The translations under genes were made by a program, and so were the position numbers. The notes beneath the pieces are model-generated. The model did no database searches and had not been told where the DNA came from. It worked only from the letters and a program-made list of their open reading frames with translations. Shown here piece by piece: positions 1 through 6,077 of a stretch of DNA of 28,961 bases (position 1 is the stretch's first letter; the number at the start of each line of letters is the position of its first letter). Origin of the DNA: a virus; the IMG/VR virus record IMGVR_UViG_3300023174_000023, positions 1 through 28,961 of that record; one strand, 5' to 3'.

Positions 1-127
1 CCAAGAGCCGCCACTGTGCGGATCGTCTCCGCGATTGGCAGGATCGTGTACGGATGCACGCGACGCTCCTCCAGCATTTGCGCGAGCGTTGACTTACCGG
101 AGCCTTGCGGCCCTACGAATGCGATGT
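1..127. repeat. 127-bp direct terminal repeat, left copy (circular assembly overlap)
   Basis: These bases are identical to the last 127 bases of the window. An exact repeat of 127 bp equals a common largest k-mer of de Bruijn assemblers, so I read it as the overlap of a circular contig and not as a physical terminal repeat. The gene cut by the left edge continues at the right edge, which supports circularity. Confidence 0.93.
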
Positions 128-131
128 TCAC
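1..131 (-). CDS. dNMP kinase, N-terminal fragment (5' part at the left edge)
   Basis: This is the 5' end of the kinase whose body lies at 28372-28961. Translation starts at a GTG at 131-129, which overlaps the stop of the endonuclease VII gene (GTGA, 131-128) and follows a GAGGAGG ribosome site. It encodes N-I-A-F-V followed by a Walker A P-loop, GPQGSGKST. It is partial only because the circle was opened here. Joined across the overlap, the gene is 594 nt long (197 aa). Confidence 0.85.
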   Translation of the reverse strand, partial: MNIAFVGPQGSGKSTLAQMLEERRVHPYTILPIAETIRTVAAL

Positions 132-592
132 TTCTTGTCCTCCTCTACGCTATTTGCTAGGTAAGTTACTACCCAAGTTAGATGAGGCATCAGCGCCTCA
201 AACTGACCGATGAGCAAGTTGTGCCTAGCACACAATACGCCTCTCACGCATTGACCACACGATCTTCTACCAGCGCAACAGGCGTGATCGTGATCGACGT
301 GAAGGCTCCCTTGATGATCGTCCTGCGGAAACTGGCAACCTGCTGCGAGCATCTCATGCAGCACGGCCGGCGAAAGGTTGTATCTGACGGCTCTCCCCTT
401 CACAGACTCCACGGCTTTCTGTCCAGGAGTCAAGGAAGACCACCAAGAGCGCCACTTAGCCGCCCTCTCAGCCTTTCGCTCTGCGTCGTACTGTTGCCAA
501 TACGTTTGCCTGTACGCCTTACGAGCTGCAATCTGTTCTGGCGTTCGCTTCGCCCAACGCTTACGTTGGCGCTCTGCGTCACTCATAGCCAT
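128..592 (-). CDS. Recombination endonuclease VII (Holliday-junction/branched-DNA nuclease)
   Basis: 154 aa. The C-terminal half has the endonuclease VII signature (T4 gp49 family): HVDHDH at residues 98-103, a cysteine set (C105, C106, C112, C115) for the structural zinc, then RGVLCARHN at 117-125. The N-terminal 50 residues are basic and rich in Arg, Lys and Ala. The family resolves branched DNA before packaging. That suits a phage that appears to rely on recombination, because an exonuclease and an annealing protein lie upstream in the same transcription unit. The ATG at 592 directly follows the TAA of the upstream gene; a second ATG two codons later is possible. The dNMP kinase start overlaps this stop by 4 bp. 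Confidence 0.85.
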   Translation of the reverse strand: MAMSDAERQRKRWAKRTPEQIAARKAYRQTYWQQYDAERKAERAAKWRSWWSSLTPGQKAVESVKGRAVRYNLSPAVLHEMLAAGCQFPQDDHQGSLHVDHDHACCAGRRSCGQCVRGVLCARHNLLIGQFEALMPHLTWVVTYLANSVEEDKK

Positions 593-1027
593 TTAGCGCT
601 TCACTCCAAGGATCTCGCCTAGCGGCGTGAGCCGCTGAGAGCCAGTTCTTTTAGGGGATATAGGGGTTCTATTCTCTTCTCTTTCTCTTTCTCTTTCTCT
701 GTCCGTCAACCTACCCTCTTTTCGTGCTCGGTACCTTTCTCCACGAGCGGTCGACGAAGGGTCGACCTGGTATCGAGAATAGTTCGACACGGCAATGACA
801 CCGTCTCCAGATTCGGTCAGCAGACCACTTTTCAACAGTCCTTCCACACCCCTGTACAGGCGCGGACCAATGACCGTCTTGAGGTGCTGTCGGTTCTTGA
901 AGACACCACCGGAGCGCAGCAGCTTCACCTCACCAATGATCGTGATGAACGCGCGGAACTGCGTGTCAGTCAGCGCCGAGATCTCCGCATCTCGATGTGC
1001 GTTTGCTACCCACTTGAACCAAACCAT
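593..1027 (-). CDS. Winged-helix phage replication-type protein
   Basis: 144 aa. Residues 1-90 follow the pattern of small phage replication or helix-turn-helix proteins: a WFKW opening, a predicted helical region, a GG turn, then a GLLKSGLLTES segment and a short strand ending in NYSRYQVDPSS. The family link (initiator/DnaD-N-like winged helix) rests on this pattern only. The C-terminal half is highly charged and contains a run of alternating Arg-Glu encoded by a DNA hexanucleotide repeat, then a Pro/Arg-rich tail, so it is probably disordered. AAGGAGG lies 5 nt before the ATG. As the only candidate replication protein in the genome, it may recruit host replisome parts, but that is inference. 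Confidence 0.5.
   Translation of the reverse strand: MVWFKWVANAHRDAEISALTDTQFRAFITIIGEVKLLRSGGVFKNRQHLKTVIGPRLYRGVEGLLKSGLLTESGDGVIAVSNYSRYQVDPSSTARGERYRARKEGRLTDREREREREENRTPISPKRTGSQRLTPLGEILGVKR
673..700. repeat. CTCTTT hexanucleotide microsatellite inside the winged-helix gene
   Basis: A pyrimidine-only run of about four and a half hexamer units. On the coding strand it reads AGAGAA repeats and encodes the alternating Arg-Glu stretch of the winged-helix protein. Gain or loss of a unit would keep the frame and change the tail length by two residues. Confidence 0.8.
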
Positions 1028-1036
1028 ATGTCCTCC

Positions 1037-1618
1037 TTACTTCCTCAGCCGATATGTGTAGCAATACTTGCCTGCGGTCTCGGCATACACCGCCTGCTTG
1101 CTCTCCAGTGCTTCCACTAACCTCTTAGCAAATGGCTTCAGTTCGCCTTTGTACATTGTTCGAACGGCCTTATCGTGATAGCGCTTGCCCTGGTACAAGA
1201 TGACCTTCGCTCCTGCTCGCTTACCTTCCAGTTGGAAGTTGCTCGCCTTGTAGATCGTTCCTGAATGGCCATATTCAGCGTCTGCATAACTGACCACCAC
1301 CTTGATCTGCGTGTGCTTCTTCAGCCAGCGAAGCGTCCAGCCAATGAAGTACGACTCTGTGTTCTTCGGCGTGTCATCAATGCAGCACAAGCGCCTCAGC
1401 TCGATCACCTCCTCTGGCTTGTCAGCGAACCTGCGCCACTGATTAGCCATTGCCATTCGACCGTAGAACATTGCTCCGACCATCTGCATTCCGTCGTAGA
1501 GACCGAAACAATAGTCAGCGATGCAGCCGTTGATGCTTCCTGAGTAGTGCCACTGCTCTATGAACGCTGCTACCTCTGAGCGCGGCACTGGTTCAACCGT
1601 GAACTGCGTTGCGCTCAT
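1037..1618 (-). CDS. Mom-like DNA adenine-modification enzyme (GNAT-fold)
   Basis: 193 aa. It resembles the phage Mu Mom family, which turns adenine in DNA into N6-(methylcarbamoyl)adenine and so protects phage DNA from restriction. Visible motifs in order are WHYSGSIN at residues 23-30, ELRRLCC at 73-79, a TPKNTESYF block at 83-91, SYAD at 110-113 and YGHSGTIYKASN at 116-127. The spacing and the block of N-x-x-S, SYAD and G-H-x-G-x-x-Y-x-A-x-N match my memory of Mom. AGGAGG precedes the ATG at 1618. It sits between the Rad52-like and winged-helix genes, in the early block, where DNA modification before packaging is expected. The family call is fairly firm; the exact chemical product is inferred. 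Confidence 0.75.
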   Translation of the reverse strand: MSATQFTVEPVPRSEVAAFIEQWHYSGSINGCIADYCFGLYDGMQMVGAMFYGRMAMANQWRRFADKPEEVIELRRLCCIDDTPKNTESYFIGWTLRWLKKHTQIKVVVSYADAEYGHSGTIYKASNFQLEGKRAGAKVILYQGKRYHDKAVRTMYKGELKPFAKRLVEALESKQAVYAETAGKYCYTYRLRK

Positions 1619-1637
1619 CGTGTCCTCCTGTGTTGGT

Positions 1638-1674
1638 GGCGAGAGGAGGTGGAGGTCGCCAGTCTCCTCTCGCC
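1638..1674. promoter_or_regulatory. Perfect 11-bp inverted repeat upstream of the mom-like gene
   Basis: GGCGAGAGGAG at 1638-1648 pairs with CTCCTCTCGCC at 1664-1674 across a 15-base loop. In the minus-strand RNA the hairpin lies between the Rad52-like stop and the ribosome site of the mom-like gene. There is no T-run after it, so it is not a classic intrinsic terminator. Possible roles are attenuation, an RNA-processing site or translational control of the mom-like gene. Mu mom is itself under tight post-transcriptional control. Confidence 0.6.
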
Positions 1675-1683
1675 GTAGATGAG

Positions 1684-1703
1684 GCCGTTCAGATCAGAAC
1701 GGC
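1684..1703. other. 7-bp hairpin overlapping the stop codon of the Rad52-like gene
   Basis: GCCGTTC at 1684-1690 pairs with GAACGGC at 1697-1703 with a 6-base loop. The loop contains the TGA of the Rad52-like gene. A similar hairpin with the same GCCGTTCT-plus-stop arrangement lies at 4299-4315. Confidence 0.6.
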
Positions 1704-2380
1704 AGATCCTCAAGCGTGTTCTCGCTGCGCTCAGGTTCACCAGTTGGTGCCTGCTGCGCGTTGACCCACGCAATGCTTGGCTTGCGCTTGCAGAATTGGC
1801 CGTCCGTCTTGCCACCACAGGCATAGAACGCGCTGTACGGTTTGCCAGCCTTGCTTACGCCTGCCGGCTTGAACTGCCAGGCGGTGCGGTGGTCAGGACA
1901 TTCACCCTCTGCAAAGAGCATGGCGGCGGCTACAGCAAGGTCTGGACTCAAAGGAGCAGCCTGAGGCTGCTTCACAGAATCAACGGAGACCGCCCTAGGA
2001 GCCACGGAGAGCGGCGTTTGACTGCCAGAGGTATATAGAGACCTCCCCACGCCAATCTGAGCGGCACAGCGACGCAAAGCGTCAGAGGCTGCTGACTTGT
2101 ACGGCTCGTCATCCTGAGCGCTATTTGGGTAGCCGAAGTCTTGTCGAACGGTCGTGGTGCCGTCAATGACTGCAACCAGTGTGCCGTGGACGACCTTGGA
2201 GGCAGCGTCTGCCACCTTGACCTCAAACTGCCAGCCAGCCAGACCGAGCACATCGTCAAGGCGCTGAGCTACGGCTCGCGCGTCGGCGTAGGTGTAGATC
2301 ATGCCGCCGCGTCCTGGACGCGTCTTGAGATCCGTTCCGGTGAACGGTGCGGCCAGTGCCGCTGCAATTTCCTTACTCAT
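1694..2380 (-). CDS. Rad52/22-like single-strand annealing protein with zinc motif and SSB-like C-terminal tip
   Basis: 228 aa. Residues 1-118 fit the Rad52/22 annealing domain: YTYADARAVAQRLDDVLG, then GWQFEVKV, a GTLVAVIDGTTTVRQDFG strand pair, and the signature KSAASDALRRCAAQIGVGR followed by LY. The middle is a linker. Residues 160-205 carry C-x2-H and two further Cys (ACGGKTDGQFC), a likely zinc ribbon. The last residues, NTLEDLPF, end like the acidic tip of bacterial SSB (D-D-I/L-P-F), which binds replication and repair partners. The protein probably anneals single strands made by the YqaJ exonuclease two genes upstream. Start: ATG after AGGAGG, overlapping the upstream stop by 8 bases. 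Confidence 0.8.
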   Translation of the reverse strand: MSKEIAAALAAPFTGTDLKTRPGRGGMIYTYADARAVAQRLDDVLGLAGWQFEVKVADAASKVVHGTLVAVIDGTTTVRQDFGYPNSAQDDEPYKSAASDALRRCAAQIGVGRSLYTSGSQTPLSVAPRAVSVDSVKQPQAAPLSPDLAVAAAMLFAEGECPDHRTAWQFKPAGVSKAGKPYSAFYACGGKTDGQFCKRKPSIAWVNAQQAPTGEPERSENTLEDLPF

Positions 2381-2939
2381 GTTCAGATCCTCCTAGTGTC
2401 TCGATTGGTCGCAACTGCGACGCGTGTAGGTTGAGCGAATCAAACATCGCTACAACGCCATTGAGCAACTGCTCGCCTTTCTTTACCTCATACCCCTCCT
2501 TCTTGTACTCATCCGATTGCTTGACTCCTGCAATCCACGCGCGCTGGAATCTACGAGCGTGTGGCGGACCATCACGGAGCTCTCCTTCTGCGAGCTGCAA
2601 GAAGACGAACGCGTAATAGTCACAGGTCTGGTGATCGATGATGTAGTCATAGAGCGACACCTGATGCGTCACCTGTGGCTGCACCGTATATGCCTTGGCC
2701 TTCACCTCAACGCGAAGACCGCAGACGATAAAGTCTCGGCGCGTCGTGTTGACGAACTGATACGGCATCTGGCGTTCCTTTAGCGCAGCAGCGAAGACAG
2801 CCTGACCAACGCAGCCAGTCCAGTCCGTGTTGCCTGGCGCCTTGTCGGTGCGCAGGCGCATGGAGTCTGTTGACTTGTGAGTGCGGAACATCTCCTCTGC
2901 GGCGATGATGATTGCCGGTGTGATTGGTACTTCGATCAC
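2373..2939 (-). CDS. PD-(D/E)XK-fold nuclease-like protein
   Basis: 188 aa. The order fits a minimal PD-(D/E)XK nuclease: a helix with GNTDWTGCVGQAVFAAAL (residues 36-53), D69 in RRDFIV, then E78-V-K80 in LRVEVKAK, and a later Gln/Tyr-rich helical region. No specific family is recognised. It lies between the YqaJ exonuclease and the Rad52-like gene, coupled to both: its GTG start overlaps the exonuclease stop (GTGA), and its last 8 bases overlap the Rad52-like start. A role in recombination or host DNA degradation is likely. Confidence 0.6.
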   Translation of the reverse strand: MIEVPITPAIIIAAEEMFRTHKSTDSMRLRTDKAPGNTDWTGCVGQAVFAAALKERQMPYQFVNTTRRDFIVCGLRVEVKAKAYTVQPQVTHQVSLYDYIIDHQTCDYYAFVFLQLAEGELRDGPPHARRFQRAWIAGVKQSDEYKKEGYEVKKGEQLLNGVVAMFDSLNLHASQLRPIETLGGSEHE

Positions 2940-3898
2940 GCGTCACCGTCCTTGCCGTGGACGCGGAACACGCGCGCACCTGGCTTCTCTTCTGTGAAGC
3001 GCTTGACCGCTTCCTCATAGGTTTGTGGCGCAGTGGTGCGGAGCACATCGGCAATGCTCTCCCAATCCACCTTGATGCTTGGCTTGTTCTGCTTCCATGT
3101 CGCAAGCCAACCGTGACCCTTGACGCCTTCGCCGTCACCGATGGCTTCCTTGATGGCGATTGCCATCTCCTTCAGCGCAGCGTCGGCAGCCTCAGCCTCA
3201 GCCTTCGCCTCAATGTAGAGACGCGCGATGTGATCGAGCTGCGGATCAGCTACGGCGTAGGTCTTGCTGCTCTGCGGATTTACTTCAGCGAGCGTGTCGC
3301 TGTCGTTGCCGGTCAAAGATGGCGGAGTCTTGGACTGCACCAACTCGCGGAACAGGACGGCCTTGTCAAACAGTTGAGTCTGGTAGACAGGGTCAGCCTC
3401 TACTCGCTCAATGCGGAAGACCAAGCCAGAGAGCAGTACTGCGACGTCGGCGTACTTAGCGCCAGTCACAAACATCTGCCACTGGACCTGGTCAACATAT
3501 TCAGGCGGCACAGGGAACAGCGCCCACCTACTAGAGGTTGACGTCTTGATCTCAACCAAGCCTTCAGGATCGCCAACGATGGTGCGGTCGAGCGACGCCA
3601 TCGCCCAAGGGTGCTCCTTGAGGCGCACAATGCCATTCGACTTGCGCAGCTTGGCTCCAGTCTCCAGCGTGTAGAAGTCGGCGACAGCCTGCTCAAGCAA
3701 CTGGCCGCGCTGCGCGGCTGCTCCTGCCTGCTGCTCTTCAACCTGACCAGTCAACTCCGCCCACAGTCGGTACGCCGTCTTGTATGGCGACGTGCCGTTG
3801 ATCGCGGTGATACCGGTGGCAGTGATGCCGCCCTTGCGGATCTCGAACCACTGAGGACTGCGCTGCGGTGCGTTGATGAACTCGTAGCGGCGGCTCAT
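2936..3898 (-). CDS. YqaJ/lambda-exonuclease-type recombinase nuclease
   Basis: 320 aa from the ATG at 3898, chosen because it makes an ATGA overlap with the upstream small membrane protein; the open frame extends 13 codons further. It has the YqaJ signature: QRSPQWFEIRKGGITAT (residues 12-28), a helix with E70 in RGQLLEQAV, D104 in ASLDRTI, E116-I-K118 in LVEIKT, and QVQWQM. This is a complete lambda-exonuclease active site. The enzyme resects double-strand ends 5' to 3' and feeds ssDNA to the annealing protein. The C-terminal 100 residues are helical and rich in Ala/Glu (AEAEAADAALKEMAIAIKEA), typical of the family. Confidence 0.88.
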   Translation of the reverse strand: MSRRYEFINAPQRSPQWFEIRKGGITATGITAINGTSPYKTAYRLWAELTGQVEEQQAGAAAQRGQLLEQAVADFYTLETGAKLRKSNGIVRLKEHPWAMASLDRTIVGDPEGLVEIKTSTSSRWALFPVPPEYVDQVQWQMFVTGAKYADVAVLLSGLVFRIERVEADPVYQTQLFDKAVLFRELVQSKTPPSLTGNDSDTLAEVNPQSSKTYAVADPQLDHIARLYIEAKAEAEAADAALKEMAIAIKEAIGDGEGVKGHGWLATWKQNKPSIKVDWESIADVLRTTAPQTYEEAVKRFTEEKPGARVFRVHGKDGDA

Positions 3899-4065
3899 CT
3901 GCTCACCAACCGGAATACAAGTACGCCAAGAACCCACAGCGCCATGATGGCGACGGTGAAGTTGAAGCGCTCGCGGTTACGAGCTTCTCGCTCTAGGCGC
4001 TGATAGTCGCTTACAAAGTGCGGCCGCACAACCATCTTGGGTGTGCTTTTACGATTGACTTTCAC
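3895..4065 (-). CDS. Small single-pass membrane protein (56 aa)
   Basis: GTG at 4065 is preceded by GGAGGG five bases upstream and overlaps the stop of the 28-aa gene (GTGA). A longer frame opens at 4101, but its start has no ribosome site. The N-terminal 37 residues are basic (RKSTPK, RLEREARNRERF). Then comes one transmembrane helix (NFTVAIMALWVLGVLVF) and a short RLVSR end, so it is probably a membrane-anchored cytoplasmic basic domain. Function is unknown. It is among the first genes after the early promoter, a place where host-takeover or exclusion proteins are common. Confidence 0.7.
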   Translation of the reverse strand: MKVNRKSTPKMVVRPHFVSDYQRLEREARNRERFNFTVAIMALWVLGVLVFRLVSR

Positions 4066-4148
4066 AGTGACCCTCCAATGACTAGGACGATGTAGATGCA
4101 CGCGATAAAGAGCGCGTAGCCGATACCGTCAATGATTGCTGTCCTCAT
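4062..4148 (-). CDS. 28-aa mini membrane protein, first gene after the early promoter
   Basis: ATG at 4148 follows GAGGAGG with a 5-base spacer. The product starts MRTAIIDGIGYALF and is hydrophobic from residue 4 to the end (FIACIYIVLVIGG), which makes one transmembrane helix. Its TGA overlaps the GTG of the next gene by 4 bp. Good ribosome site, coupling and hydrophobic pattern together make it convincing despite its size. It lies about 45 nt downstream of the predicted transcription start. Confidence 0.7.
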   Translation of the reverse strand: MRTAIIDGIGYALFIACIYIVLVIGGSL

Positions 4149-4200
4149 CTTGACCTCCTCGTCAGTCCAGCCGAATGGCTGTGTCCTGCCTGACATCGGC

Positions 4201-4230
4201 ATCATAGGGTCAACGCTTCGCGGCTGTCAA
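4201..4230 (-). promoter_or_regulatory. Near-consensus sigma70 promoter for the early block
   Basis: On the minus strand TTGACA (4230-4225) is followed by an 18-base spacer and TATGAT (4206-4201). The -35 box is perfect and the -10 box has one mismatch. It lies between the paired hairpins that end the late block and the first mini-gene, so it is the best candidate for the main early promoter. A second TTGACC lies inside the spacer. Confidence 0.8.
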
Positions 4231-4267
4231 CCGTGTTGCGTGAGTATCTTTTATGCAGAGTGGATAG

Positions 4268-4297
4268 CCCCTAGGTGGAGGAGGGACCACCTAGGGG
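4268..4297 (-). terminator. Strong hairpin closing the lysis/late transcript
   Basis: CCCCTAGGTGG at 4268-4278 pairs perfectly with CCACCTAGGGG at 4287-4297 (11-bp stem, 8-base loop). It stands between the last late gene and the early promoter, where a transcript end is expected. No T-run follows on either strand, so it may act as a factor-dependent terminator or an RNA 3'-end protector. Confidence 0.55.
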
Positions 4298-4298
4298 A

Positions 4299-4315
4299 AG
4301 CCGTCTAGAACGGCT
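4299..4315. other. Small hairpin over the stop codon of the 47-aa gene
   Basis: AGCCGT at 4299-4304 pairs with ACGGCT at 4310-4315; the 5-base loop holds the TAG stop of the 47-aa gene. It sits directly before the large 4268-4297 hairpin, so the RNA carries two stems in tandem. The arrangement parallels the stop-codon hairpin of the Rad52-like gene. Confidence 0.55.
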
Positions 4316-4448
4316 GCGATAAGTCCTCAAGGCTGACTGCTACCAGCAGCCGTAGGCAGACCCCACAGAGGATCTCGTCCGTAGACTCGACCTCCCACAC
4401 CCTAGCCACCATCTCGCACACCGAGCAGGTGCCGAATGGCTTAGGCAC
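4305..4448 (-). CDS. 47-aa zinc-knuckle protein (CxxC...CxxC) with LEDL-PF tail
   Basis: GTG start at 4448 with AAGGA six bases upstream, two bases after the lysin stop. The product begins MPKPFGTCSVCEM and has a second pair, CGVC, at residues 28-31, so one four-cysteine zinc site is likely. It ends SLEDLSQPF. That ending resembles the LEDLPF end of the Rad52-like protein in this genome and, loosely, the tip of bacterial SSB. As the last gene before the early promoter it could be made late or from read-through. Function unknown. Confidence 0.65.
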   Translation of the reverse strand: MPKPFGTCSVCEMVARVWEVESTDEILCGVCLRLLVAVSLEDLSQPF

Positions 4449-4450
4449 GG

Positions 4451-5653
4451 TTAGTCCTTGTGTGGACCGTTGCCGTTGCGGATCTCTTGCTTCGCCTTGC
4501 CGACACCGAACTTCGGATCGTCAGGGTTGAGCGCGCGCACGATGACCTGGAGGCACGCAGCGATGGCGCCTGCGAAGATCATGTCCGCCTGATCAGCGTC
4601 CAGCTTGGTGATCTGCGAGCCGCTCGCCAAGGCGATGGCGAGACCTGTGCCGATACCAGTGCGGAGCGCTTCAATGATCATCTCGTCAATGCCGGTATTG
4701 GCAACGATCCAACCGATTGATGCGCCGATCTTGGCGCGGATACCCTTCTTGCCATTGCTCGCCTTCGCGGCTTCAACGAGCGCAGAGATGGCCTCCTTGC
4801 CCTTGTCATCCCAATCAACGCGCTGCAAGGCTTCCTCAGCGTCAGCAATCACAGCGGCTGTCTTAGTACCCTTTGGCATAGAACTCCTCTCTGCGTGGCT
4901 CTTAGGTGCCTCTACGGCGATTCTAGGAGCGGCTGCGAGCCGCGAATCAATGTGCTCGTCTAGAGATGCTACCGCGACTGGCGTCGCTACTGGCGCTGGA
5001 GCCACAGCCTTGCCAGGGTGCGTGACGATGAGCAGCGCCTTGTAGTCGGCGGCAAGTTTGCCAGCCTTGACCTTGCTGTTGGCAATCTGGCGCAGCTGCG
5101 CTTCGGTGACTGGCACGCCGTACTTCTCGGCTGCGGTCTTATCGTCGCGCGTCGGACACGCCCACTGCCAGCCGTGGTCTTCGCACCACGCTGCGCTGGT
5201 CATGTGACCGTAGCCAGCCTTTAGGTGTGCAGGGTCTTTCTTTGCCCACCACTTCTTCCAAACGTCATGCCACTTGGAGATATGCACGTCTTCTGGATAG
5301 CCGACAGGCTGCTGCACCCATACCATGAGCGCAGCGCCCTGCTTGGCTGCTGCGACTGCGTCTTCCCACGACTTGGCGTAGCGAGCCTTGCCGCCGAGTT
5401 GCGCAATGGTCTTGACGGCCTCAGGCAGCGAGCCACCGGCATCGTTGACGCCCTGCTTATCCTTGCGACCTGTTGCCTTCTCGAATGCTGCTACGCCGTC
5501 AGCGGCGCTGTAGTCCACGGTGTAGCCAGAAGCCCACGAGACTGCGGCCGCGCAGGATGACCAGGTGCAGTCATCTAGGATCTGATTCGCAGCGCCCTTG
5601 ACCTGCGCTTCAGCGTCGGCGTAGAGCTGCGACTTGACGCGGTACAGCGGCAT
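4451..5653 (-). CDS. Probable endolysin: N-terminal cysteine-peptidase domain, C-terminal membrane-active region
   Basis: 400 aa. Residues 1-170 look like a papain/C39-type cysteine peptidase: DDCTWSSCAAAVSWASG (27-43) offers the catalytic Cys, and HMTSAAWCEDHGWQWACP, near residue 150, offers the His. An Ala/Pro linker (PAPVATPVAVA) follows near residue 225. Residues 300-385 contain two hydrophobic helices (ALRTGIGTGLAIALASG; DMIFAGAIAACLQVIV). Its place after a holin-like gene and at the end of the late block supports a lysis role, cutting peptidoglycan cross-bridges. A two-helix tail on a lysin is unusual and might aid membrane crossing. Alternative: a virion or processing peptidase. ATG at 5653 overlaps the upstream TAA by one base. 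Confidence 0.6.
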   Translation of the reverse strand: MPLYRVKSQLYADAEAQVKGAANQILDDCTWSSCAAAVSWASGYTVDYSAADGVAAFEKATGRKDKQGVNDAGGSLPEAVKTIAQLGGKARYAKSWEDAVAAAKQGAALMVWVQQPVGYPEDVHISKWHDVWKKWWAKKDPAHLKAGYGHMTSAAWCEDHGWQWACPTRDDKTAAEKYGVPVTEAQLRQIANSKVKAGKLAADYKALLIVTHPGKAVAPAPVATPVAVASLDEHIDSRLAAAPRIAVEAPKSHAERSSMPKGTKTAAVIADAEEALQRVDWDDKGKEAISALVEAAKASNGKKGIRAKIGASIGWIVANTGIDEMIIEALRTGIGTGLAIALASGSQITKLDADQADMIFAGAIAACLQVIVRALNPDDPKFGVGKAKQEIRNGNGPHKD

Positions 5654-5904
5654 TAGCGGTTCTCCTGCTTGATCAGCACTGCCAGCGCACGACCAGCGGC
5701 CTCATAGTCCAGCGCAGCGCTGATAGGGTGACCCTCCGTGACACCGACTGCGTACTGGTTGCCGTCATTCTCAATGCGCCAGAGCGTGCCGCCGAATGCC
5801 GTGTGATCGTCGTTCGGAACGACTGCCACCCACTCCATTGGCGCGGTGTCAACGCGCGTCCAGCCCTGCTCGTGGATCTGTTCGATGTGGTCTGCTGCGC
5901 TCAT
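5653..5904 (-). CDS. Conserved-looking small protein of the lysis block (83 aa), unknown
   Basis: ATG at 5904 is chosen because GGAGG lies 4 bases upstream and its A is shared with the upstream TAA (TAATG). The frame opens 5 codons earlier without a ribosome site. No family is recognised. It has no signal or membrane segment, mixes acidic and aromatic residues, and contains a compact beta pattern (WVAVVPNDD, GTLWRIEND, YAVGVTEG) followed by an Ala-rich helix. It lies between a holin-like gene and the lysin, so it may be a lysis regulator, but nothing in the sequence proves this. Confidence 0.6.
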   Translation of the reverse strand: MSAADHIEQIHEQGWTRVDTAPMEWVAVVPNDDHTAFGGTLWRIENDGNQYAVGVTEGHPISAALDYEAAGRALAVLIKQENR

Positions 5905-6077
5905 TACTCCTCCATCCACCTAAGTGGTCCAGTGATTAGCCAGATCAGCGTCAGTCCGCCGAACAGCGTCGCCATTGTGGACTGCGTGTCGCCCTCTGGC
6001 AAAACAACAACGGCGAAGAGCAGACCGAGAATGGTCCAGGCTCCGCCTACGAGATCAACGATGATGCGCTTGATCAC
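5904..6077 (-). CDS. Two-helix membrane protein, holin candidate (57 aa)
   Basis: GTG at 6077 overlaps the stop of the PA14 gene (GTGA). The product has a short basic start (MIKRIIVDL), a first transmembrane helix (GGAWTILGLLFAVVVLP), a polar turn (EGDTQS), a second helix (MATLFGGLTLIWLITG) and a charged end (RWMEE). Size, topology and place one gene before the lysin fit a class II holin. Start and stop are coupled to both neighbours. The holin role is inferred from topology and context. Confidence 0.65.
   Translation of the reverse strand: MIKRIIVDLVGGAWTILGLLFAVVVLPEGDTQSTMATLFGGLTLIWLITGPLRWMEE

Noticed and set aside
1-127. Physical direct terminal repeats or cos ends
   Set aside because: The repeat length equals a typical k-mer and cuts a gene in mid-frame; there is no packaging-site context around it.
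182-622. Plus-strand open frames over the endonuclease VII gene
   Set aside because: Shadow of a well-supported minus-strand gene; no ribosome site or motif. The same holds for all other long plus-strand frames, e.g. 1679-2038, 2924-3541, 15207-15599 and 21870-22484.
4268-4297. Classic intrinsic terminator
   Set aside because: Perfect stem but no T-run on either strand; kept only as a terminator-like hairpin with moderate confidence.
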